Shown here: piece by piece, positions 56,312-64,000 of the stretch | How positions within the stretch are numbered: the first letter of the stretch is position 1 | Layout: every line of letters starts with the position of its first letter | Assembly (NCBI GenBank): GCA_032622095.1 | Contig: CP136069.1 | Coordinates: forward strand, 105,800,278-105,864,277 | Direction: 5' to 3' | Origin: Siphonodentalium dalli | Lineage: Eukaryota > Mollusca > Scaphopoda > Gadilida > Siphonodentaliidae | DNA length: 64,000 nucleotides | Notes under the pieces: model-generated | What the model saw: only the letters and a program-made list of their open reading frames with translations | The model's database searches: none | What the model was told of the DNA's origin: nothing | Position numbers and translations under genes: made by a program

Positions 56312-57389
56312 CATCATGTGGCCGCCCTACATTTTCGTTCGGCGGAATGGAGATTTTTCAAGAATGGAGGTGTCATCGTCCCGTCGATAAAAACACTACT
56401 TTTACCATCAGAAAACAAGTTAAAACTTCTATTTTACTATTTAGTATATATTAGACTTTGCAATAATCCGTCACCCAAACATGAAAATGTGAACATAATG
56501 CTAGTTTTTCTGTTAAGATTTTCGTTCGGCGGAATGCAGATTTTTCAAGAATGCGGATGTCATCGTCCCGTCGATAAAAACACTACTTTTATCAGCAGAA
56601 AACAAGTGCAAACTTCAATTTTACTATTTAGTATATATTAGACAAACATTTTCTGCAAAAATCCGTCACTCAAACATGAAAATGTAAACGTAATGCTAGT
56701 TTTTCTGTTAAGATTTTCGACGATTTTCGTTCGGCGGAATGGAGATTTTTCAAGAATGGAGGTGTCATCGTCCCGTCGATAAAAACACTACTTTTACCAT
56801 CAGAAAACAAGTTAAAACTTCTATTTTACTATTTAGTATATATTAGACTAACATTTTCTGCAATAATCCGTCACCCAAACATGAAAATGTGAACATAATG
56901 CTAGTTTTTCTGTTAAGATTTTCGAAGATTTTCGTTCGGCGGAATGCAGATTTTTCATGAATGCGGATGTCATCGTCCCGTCGATAAAAACACTACTTTT
57001 ATCAGCAGAAAACAAGTGCAAACTTTTATTTTACTATTTAGTATATATTAGACAAACATTTTATGCAATAATCCGTCACCCAAACATGAAAATGTAAACG
57101 AAATATGACTTTTAGTGTTTAGATTATCGTCCCAGAAGTGATAAATTTCCCTAATTTCGACGCTTCGTTATTCGAACGCCCACAGTTCAGCATACGCTCA
57201 ATTGTATCGGGAAAACATCACATTCGTATAGAGTAGATACCAATAAACAAGTTGAGACCATGTTTGTGCCTCTAAACTCTTTCATTTCCGAATAAAATGA
57301 CTTTTAAATATTCGTTCCGTCCCGTCCCGTCTTTTAGACAAATCGTTCCGTCCCGTCCCGGAAAATCGTCCCGTCCCGTCTTTTAGTAG
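56312..57389 (-). repeat. ~206-bp satellite, right arm (block B)
   Basis: Inverse of the 15.9-17.2/23.8-24.9 kb array, with about 3.7 units and without Helitrons, ending CCCGTCCCGTCTTTTAGTAG at 57389, the inverse of the left tip at 15865. It has fewer units than the left arm (about ten). Confidence 0.92.
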
Positions 57390-58103
57390 ATCCCTATTTA
57401 TAATAAACATTTCACTGTGGAACATGTGTATACTGCCATGATTGTTATGTGCACATGTAAATTACACAATAACTTTTCTAATTTAGCCCATAGGACCACA
57501 TATTTTGTGGGCATAATATTTACACAAGACTTCATTATGTTATCGTATATAGGTTGCATATACTGTAATTGATATGTATTTTTAACCGAAATGAATCTTA
57601 TCTTATCAGGGTCTCCGTCCTGAGTTTGGTTTATGGTTCTAACCAAAATTGTTATGGATGTTCAGCGTCACGATGACTTTCAGTTCGTATTGTTCGCAGA
57701 TTTAGTTTTCGGCTTAGTTATTCTAGAATTATTCTTTTTCACTTATTTTGAAAAAAAGTAATATAGCTAAGATTTGCACACAACAATCTAAATGAAATTA
57801 TGCATAAATCTCCATCATCTTGGGAACTATTACATGAGGCCATCGTACGGGATATACATGTGTTATTGTTTTGGTAGATTCAATATTTTAACGTTATCAT
57901 TCTTAGTTTAACGAGGTCAGAAATGACTCTTGTTTCGATTAATTGTCTGCAGTTATAACCGAAAAGTTTGAAAACAAATTATACAACGCACAGCCGGTTA
58001 TATGGTAAATTTGTCTAATAACTGCATAGGCTTAATATGAATATTTATTTCTTATAATGCCACGCGTTATTTCACAAGAGAACCGCCAAAGTAGACAGTC
58101 CAA

Positions 58104-58280
58104 TTAAAACGACCGATGAGTGCACGCCGAACATTTCGGGGATTCGTCACCAACATGTATTTTAAGATGCCGCTTTAAGTTGTAATTTGTAGAAAAATAT
58201 TTTCCGCACAAGTCGCATCTGACTTTCCCTAACGCTTCCTCTATGGGCACAATTTCCAATGGCGCGTCTGATTCAGACAT
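58104..58280 (-). CDS. Small C2H2 zinc-finger ORF
   Basis: 58 codons from ATG at 58280 to TAA at 58104: an acidic leader (MSESDAPLEIVPIEEALGK), then VRCDLCGKYFSTNYNLKRHLKIHVGDE, a complete C2H2 finger (C-x2-C-x12-H-x3-H with F and L core residues), then PKCSAC, the start of a second finger, before THRSF and stop. The spacing is that of DNA-binding zinc-finger proteins. It may be a first exon (a possible splice donor in TTGGTGACG), a processed remnant or a truncated gene. It is the only candidate non-transposon coding sequence in the window. No partner exons recognised. Confidence 0.55.
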   Translation of the reverse strand: MSESDAPLEIVPIEEALGKVRCDLCGKYFSTNYNLKRHLKIHVGDESPKCSACTHRSF

Positions 58281-58564
58281 GGTGTTTCATAATACTAAAT
58301 TCGAGATGCCACAAAATATCCGCGCAACACATAAGGGACCGGATGAATTGACTGATTAAGGGATTAATTATAATATAATTAAGCCTTCACCGCCGGTGAT
58401 TTTATGGGGACTGGCTGTTTTTGCTTTGTTCACAGAGAGATAATTGTTGTGATTAATTGTTGTGATTATAGCTCCACTCGATGATGTGTATAACGTGTCA
58501 TGCATCATAAATTTATTTGTCTTCAGGGAGAGTATTTGTTTTGTTAGGGGGGGGGGGGGTCTTA

Positions 58565-59315
58565 TATATATATATCTTTATTGCCTCCTCGTGGGAGAGT
58601 AGATATTTACATGAGTTATAATACATATATAAATATACAGTTTAACCAGATTGGTAACATGATTTCTGTGATAGTCCATGCATTATCAGAATCATTTATA
58701 TAGCAATCTCATACACACAAGAATACATGTTCGTGTATTTATGAACAGCGCTGGAAAACATGGTCCGAATTGGTGTTTGTGATCATATTACATATATATA
58801 GCAAGAATACACTTGTGTCTATGATCACCAAGTCTAAAACATCGTAGATATGTTCGGAGAGCGACGGCATGAGACCTCCGAGGAAAACTGACATAAGATA
58901 TGTTGGTGCGAGAGATGCGAGGAACAGATACACATCGATCCCGAGTTTATTTAGTATCATTTCCCAGTGCTGATCAACTAAATGAATGTGGCCGACCTGC
59001 AAGACCAAAACACATGGTATAACTCGTGGTTGTAATCCGTGTCGCACAAACTGCACGTCAGATTATTTTCGTAAGTTGATTTGTTGAGCAGCTTTGCTAT
59101 GTGTCTCAGTGGCTTCGAGAATGATCGGTGGGATTTGCACAGATTCCAAATTTTCCATGTTTGATTGGGATGGGAATGGCAGCGCATGGATAGTGAGAGC
59201 TCGGCATTGAGCGCAGTCGAACGATACCACGAAGAGTCTTAACCTCTGTCAAACCATTCAACGGAGAAAAATGTATACCATAGCACATGGTGGCAGTAAG
59301 GCGAGCAATTTCCAA
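58565..59315 (-). pseudogene. LINE ORF2 C-terminal fossil, I-like
   Basis: Three frames together read KTLRGIVRLRSMPSS, CSLCDTDYNHELYHVFWSC (C-x2-C-x9-H-x4-C, same spacing as LINE-3) and HWEMILNKLGIDVYLFLASL with SEHIYDVLDLV. The 3' end CTCTCC-CACGA-GGAGG-CAATAAAG plus a TA run (58558-58600) parallels the LINE-3 3' end. It is a 5'-truncated, frameshifted copy of a related LINE. Confidence 0.65.
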
Positions 59316-59684
59316 TGATAATTCTTATACAAAACATCACAGGAAAAAAGATAAATATTTATACGGGCTCTCTATCCGCGAACATACTAGGCTACATCCG
59401 AAGATCACATGTTCTGTCTTTTAGTCGGGTAATTCGTCCACTCGGTTATAGGGATGTGGCAGTTATGTGTTGGTGTAACATAACACTTCCCCACATATAT
59501 ATATATAGCTTCATCTGAGGAAGATACGTTATTTATCAAAACCGCATGGTCTGGTTTGATTTTGTTTAAACATGGTGTTGTAGGTTGGTAAGCTGACTAC
59601 ATGTGCTACATAGACACAATACAGAGACCCATCGACATCCAGATAAGAAGGCACACACGTGTGCCACACATAGCACATTGTGAT

Positions 59685-60703
59685 GATATATGTTCGGATG
59701 TTACAAGAATCGTTACAATTTTATCTAATGACTCTTAAAAAAGCCAGAATTGCATAATTTGGAGCAATACGATATATGAATATTCGATAAGATGATTCGG
59801 TTTCATTGTCGCGTAACGGTCTACTAGAGTGGCAACGAGTCATAAAGTCTGTAAAATAAACATCATTATAACAAATCGTTGATACGCCGTAGCGTGTCGT
59901 CCGGCATGTGTGGTCTATATGCAAACTCCAAACATGTTAATAGTAAACGAATATCCGATTAGCAGCATGCATGTTAACGGCAGCATTCACGTGCGTGTGA
60001 TCAAGGCATCGCGTTATCATTCATTCACGTTATTGAGATCGCAAATCTGAATGCTGAGATGGATGTTCAATTAATTTCAATTGAAATACATTCATAATAT
60101 AATATGCACACATCATTATTTTCGAATATGTTATGGATTCATATTTCAGTTGATATTCGCAGTCCAATTGATCAGTCTCAGATACATATAAAAACACTCG
60201 AAAACTCATCAGAACTCCTTAAGTAATACGCATATTTACTGCATAGAAACTCGGCGTTTGGCGCATCTTCATCTGTGCCGTTCGCATCTTTCTGGACCGA
60301 CAGTGGTCCCTTCATATCGCGCGGATATTGAGAACGACAAGGATTTATTAAATCCTATGCTTCATTGACAGATTAAACTATATACCGGCATTTGTTTTGG
60401 AAGCGTGGAAGTCCAGGAACTATACTAGTGAATGGTTGTTCTCGAAAATTTGAGTGAGCAAAAGCAAAAACACCATTGAACAAATTCGCCAAAAATAAAT
60501 TAATGGTCTGATCTGGGAAAACCGATTGACAACTGGTGTATAAATACTCATGCTTCGTGTGAACATACACATACGATGCTCAATGTCTGTATTACGGTGA
60601 GAAACAAACATATCCCCATATCATATACGTGAAAATGACTTTCCCATATTCTCGGTTTTGGCGATACCCTCGGTTTTGGCGATACCACGTACACGGGGGT
60701 GAT
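59685..60703 (-). repeat. Right outer arm (block A)
   Basis: Inverse of 14469-15832 without the ~350-base insert: starts near ATATATGTTCGGATG and ends CGTACACGGGGGTGAT at 60703. High similarity is kept over ~1 kb, e.g. TTTGGCGATACC, CTCGATGTCTGTATTACGG in inverse, GACCGACAGTGGTCCCTTC. Beyond 60703 the two flanks are unrelated. Confidence 0.85.
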
Positions 60704-61102
60704 GATGGAATCATCACTATTCAATCAATAGCAGAATGAGCCTTTGTCAGTCCCACATTAGTTTTGATTGGCCATGATAGTTGCAGGTTGAAGAAGATGA
60801 GGGTCTATAATTTCACTAACATAATTCTTCATAATAGCTAATAGCCCTCATAACTTACCATTTAAAAGATATTTTCATTTTAAATACCACCCCAGGTTAA
60901 GTGGTCCTGCTAATTTTATATTTTCCTGATGGGCACTGCTGGATTGCTATGATCGATGTTTGTAGGTCAAGGCGATTCTGTTAAGAAATAGTACCATCAT
61001 TAAAGTTGGTTCTGTTTGCATTGTTTTGTTAATCCGAGCAATTTGTGCAAAAGTCAGTGTCTGTATGCAACATTCAAGAACATATATACTTATAATAATA
61101 AT
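60704..61102. other. No recognised content
   Basis: Unique AT-rich sequence outside the inverted structure; an (AAT)n run at 61094-61110 adjoins the next LINE fragment. Confidence 0.5.
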
Positions 61103-61648
61103 AATAATAATTGCGCATGCGTGAGTTTCGGAGGCGTGATATTTTTTCGGGAACGTTTTCTTTACTAATATTCGGAAATTTGGATGTTATTTCTAACTCT
61201 TCATGGATCTAAATTACATGTGATTACTTAGTTTACAATGGCGGATGGAGAAACCGATAGAAAGCGAGAAAGGAACTCTGAAGGTGAGACACCAAAGCCC
61301 AACGAAAAAAATAAGAGAACTGAAATGAAAACAAATATGGCGGATCCGGCCGCGACTTTGGACATCTCAGGTCAACTCGCCATCTTAACAAAAGTTATCA
61401 ACGACGTTAAAATCGGACAGGACAGTTTACGAAAAACAATTGACACCAAGCTGGATAAGTTAAATAATGAATGGAAGCAGATTTTCGAGGAAAAATTCAA
61501 AATGCTATCAGAAGATATCACGATGGACATAAGTGTTGAAAGGGGTCGAATAGATACCGTTATCAGCGAGCTGAGCGAAGTGAATCAGAAAATTGATTTG
61601 ACCAATCAAGGTCCACTTGCACCCCCCCCCCCCGATGATTACAAATAA
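61103..61648 (+). mobile_element. LINE 5' end fragment with ORF1 start
   Basis: An (AAT)n run, then TTGCGCATGCGTGAG (NRF1-like site at 61111) and ~125 bases of apparent 5' UTR, then an ORF1 N-terminus. The fragment breaks at a C10 run (61622-61631), after which unrelated repeats follow. Confidence 0.55.
61238..61648 (+). CDS. LINE ORF1 N-terminal fragment
   Basis: 136 codons from ATG (MADGETDRKRERNSEGE). Residues 1-35 are charged; residues 42-118 are coiled-coil-like (LAILTKVINDVKIGQDSLRK, IDTVISELSEVNQKID). This matches the beginning of L1-type ORF1 proteins with coiled coil followed by RRM; the RRM is absent. The last residues (GPLAPPPPDDYK) come from a C10 homopolymer and are probably not original. 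No ORF2 follows. Confidence 0.65.
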   Translation: MADGETDRKRERNSEGETPKPNEKNKRTEMKTNMADPAATLDISGQLAILTKVINDVKIGQDSLRKTIDTKLDKLNNEWKQIFEEKFKMLSEDITMDISVERGRIDTVISELSEVNQKIDLTNQGPLAPPPPDDYK

Positions 61649-61659
61649 CCGCCATTTCC

Positions 61660-62760
61660 TCTAACTCCGACCAGATGTATTTAATCGTTGTAATAGATCG
61701 GTTGTTAGCAAAAGACACAGACAAAATGTATGCCATTTTGTTGGTATGATGTCCTTCTTCCAAATGACGGCAAATAATTTGGCAAAAAATTCAAAATGGC
61801 CGCCGAAAAATGACGTCATATGCACGAAAATAGGAAATTTAATTAATATTTCACCATATCTTCCATTTTTCTTCATATTAATCATTAGTAAATGGCAATG
61901 TTTTTGAGACAGTCATCAAGCGTGATATTATAGCGTCATTTTAAGACATTTGCCATTGACGAGGGTTCAGTAATAGATACAGAAAGAGGATTTGAAAAAT
62001 AGGGGTGAAATTTTCGATACTTTTTGCAAGACGATTTTGCTGTATTTAATCGTTGTAATAGATCGGTTGTTAGCAAAAGACACAGACAAAATGTATGCCA
62101 TTTTGTTGGTATGATGTCCTTCTTCAAAATGACGGCAAATAATTTCGAAAAAAAATTCAAAATGGCCGCCGAAAAATGACGTCATATGCACGAAAATAGG
62201 AAATTTAATTAATATTTCACCATATCTTCCATTTTTCTTCATATTAATCATTAGTAAATGGCAATGTTTTTGAGACAGTCATCAAGCGTGATATTATAGC
62301 GTCATTTTAAGACATTTGCCATTGACGAGGGTTCAGTAATAGATACAGAAAGAGGATTTGAAAAATAGGGGTGAAATTTTCGATTTTTTTTGCAAGACGA
62401 TTTTGCTGTATTTAATCGTTGTAATAGATCGGTTGTTAGCAAAAGACACAGACAAAATGTATGCCATTTTGTTGGTATGATGTCCTTCTTCAAAATGACG
62501 GCAAATAATTTCGAAAAAAATTCAAAATGGCCGCCGAAAAATGACGTCATATGCACGAAAATAGGAAATTTAATTAATATCTCACCATATCTTCCATTTT
62601 TCTTCACATTAATCTTAGTAAATGGCAATGTATTTGAGACAGGCATCAAGCGTGATATTATGCGTCATTTTAAGACATTTGCCATTGACGAGGGTTCAGT
62701 AATAGATACAGAAAGAGGATTTGAAAAAGAGGGGTGAAATTTTCGATTTTTTTGCAAGAC
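61660..62760. repeat. 366-bp tandem repeat, three copies
   Basis: TGTATTTAATCGTTGTAATA begins copies at 61674, 62040 and 62407. Each has CAAAATGGCCGCCGAAAA, AATGACGTCATATG (a perfect CRE palindrome) and GACATTTGCCATTGACGAGG. Copies are about 95 percent alike by eye. Repeated 74-115 codon ORFs on both strands come from the repeat. Confidence 0.95.
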
Positions 62761-63599
62761 GGTCTTGATAGTCATTTTAACGACAAACCACACAGGATGT
62801 TAATATAGAATGTCAACAACTATGTGCTTTATTTTATTGGACGGATGTTTTACTTCAATGGGAATGAAATTGGTGTAGAACATTTCCAAAATGGCCGCCG
62901 AAAATATGAAAAATGGTAAATATTGTCCCAGGGTGTCCTGCAATGGCTTACAAGTTGTGGTTGATATATACAATTGGCTAATCTGTATTATATACATTGA
63001 ATACTTACATGTCTGATGCACCATGGATCATTGTTTCTATTGTCACCACTGACATCACAAGAAATATTGGATATTTCTCTCACAAACTTGACATAAATAT
63101 CGGCAAAAATTGGACAATTGGACAATTGGACAATTTTTTAAAGTAAAATGCAACTATCATTGGTATCAAAGGTGTTTATTGTTTTGGTCTATCTTAAATG
63201 TGTCACACTACGGTGTTTATAGACCAAATTGCTCAAGATGGCTTCCAAAATGGCAACCAAATTTGTAAAAAGTTATTTTTTTACATATATCCCGAACATT
63301 ATTCTCTGCGTTATCCGACAAGGTATTAAATTGTGACTCACTTGGTTATTATACGTGTTAGTTAATTAGCTGACAACCACGTTCTATTATGTTTGTTCCA
63401 GTTCCGTATGGGGCATGACAAATTCATTTTAAAGTTGCAGTATGAAATTTGGCGGAGAACCTCTTTTGTGATTCTTGTCATATTATTGAAAGGAAATGGG
63501 CAGAACTTTGAAACGGAACTGAGATGAACCATAATATGTGGCTATTCTGGTCCATTATGATAAAACATATCAACTGGATATAGGGTGAATGCCAGGGAG
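62761..63599. repeat. Direct copy of the 30.2-30.9 kb repeat
   Basis: From 62880: AAAATGGCCGCCGAAAAT, GTCCTGCAATGGCTTACAAG, TATACAATTGGCTAATCTGT, GTTCCAGTTCCGTATGGGGC, in the same order and orientation as 30180-30900. Both are followed by the ~40-bp satellite. Confidence 0.8.
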
Positions 63600-64000
63600 T
63601 TACTATATGATCATAGGTAAGGTGAATAGGTATACAGGGAGTTATTGTATGGTCAATGGTGAGACGAGTACATGTATGTATACAATGAGTGACTGTATGA
63701 TCATAAATGTAATGAATAGCTATGCAGGGAGTGACTAAATTGTCATGTGTCAGGTGTATGAGTATACCCGGTGTTCCTGCTTGGTGACTCGTTGCGGTAT
63801 GGTCATGTGTAGGTTATACGGGCATACACATGTGTTGCTATATGGTCATGGGCGAGGGGTATGTGTATATAGCGAGCGGCTATATGGCCATGGATGATGT
63901 GCATATGCATACATGGATTGAATATACTGACATGGCTGGGGAGTATTAGTATATCTTGAGTGGCTATTATGCTATGGTGTGACAAATAGGGATACAGGGA
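63600..64000 (+). repeat. ~40-45-bp satellite, cut by window edge
   Basis: GGTATACAGGGAGTTATTG, GAGTGACTGTATGATCAT and similar units. 63720-64000 is also the approximate inverse of 32180-32430 (GGTGACTCG, GCGAGCGGCTATATGGCCATGG). Confidence 0.8.

Larger units (their letters stand above)
57390..59684. other. Segment present only in the right arm
   Basis: In the left arm blocks A and B nearly touch (about 15832-15865); here 2.3 kb separates them. It contains the zinc-finger ORF (58104-58280), a G12 run (58548), a LINE fossil (58565-59315) and otherwise AT-rich sequence. ATCC lies next to the block-B tip on both sides (15861-15864 and 57390-57394). Confidence 0.6.

Noticed and set aside
57398-57646. 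82-codon minus-strand ORF at the edge of the right-arm-only segment
   Set aside because: No domain, no homologue in the window, ordinary length for chance in AT-rich DNA.
14469-60703. Polinton/Maverick or other virus-like giant transposon
   Set aside because: No DNA polymerase B, integrase, capsid or ATPase sequence was seen in the core, and no 6-bp target duplication at the tips.
61661-62737. 74-115 codon ORFs in the 366-bp repeats
   Set aside because: Repeat with the unit, in several frames and both strands; no domain.
1-64000. tRNA, rRNA or snRNA genes
   Set aside because: No A/B-box pairs with a cloverleaf or rRNA core words were noticed; a covariance-model scan would be needed to exclude them fully.

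Overview
This is invertebrate animal DNA with almost no host coding sequence. The organism cannot be named from the window. The evidence is three LINE-type retrotransposons with APE endonuclease and reverse transcriptase, a Penelope-like element with a GIY-YIG endonuclease, non-autonomous Helitrons with classical ends, several satellites and long microsatellites, and no operons or bacterial-style genes. The repeat mix (Helitrons carrying tandem cores and microsatellites, 2A-bearing CR1/L2-like LINEs, Penelope elements) would suit a marine lophotrochozoan or deuterostome, but that is inference.

Layout. 1-4.9 kb: a cluster of head-to-tail non-autonomous Helitrons and a long inverted repeat. 5.0-7.9 kb: a 5'-truncated, broken Penelope-like element with a degenerate hammerhead-like motif downstream. 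8-14.4 kb: LINE fossils, a Helitron-derived tandem array and short tandem repeats. 14.47-29.7 kb and 56.16-60.7 kb: two arms of a large inverted structure (outer tips 14469 and 60703) whose sub-blocks match in reverse order. The left arm has been enlarged by two Helitrons (17244-23788), by a CR1/L2-like LINE inserted inside one of them (18027-23326), and by a 4.55-kb foldback element (24960-29511). The uninterrupted target of the foldback element is visible in the right arm at about 56304. The 26-kb core between the arms holds a second LINE (32.8-36.3 kb), degenerate satellites (30.9-32.8 and 37.1-42.9 kb), an orphan LINE ORF1 (43.0-43.9 kb), a third LINE with ORF1 and ORF2 (44.26-49.8 kb) and a 25-copy 225/231-bp satellite (50.25-55.9 kb). 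57.4-59.7 kb, present only in the right arm, carries a small C2H2 zinc-finger ORF and a LINE fossil. 60.7-64 kb: an ORF1 fragment, a triplicated 366-bp repeat, and a second direct copy of the 30.2-31 kb region.

How the parts fit. The genes here serve their own transposition: endonuclease nicks the target and reverse transcriptase copies the element RNA. Layering gives a relative history: the ~206-bp satellite came first, Helitrons inserted into it at an exact A/T site, and the LINE then inserted into a Helitron. The right-hand arm lacks all of these late insertions. The points most worth following up are the 46-kb concentric inverted structure, the foldback element with its empty site, Helitron families that spread dense NRF1-like and ERR/NR5A-like sites, a 2A-like motif in a LINE ORF2, and in-frame stops at the endonuclease/RT linker of two unrelated LINEs.
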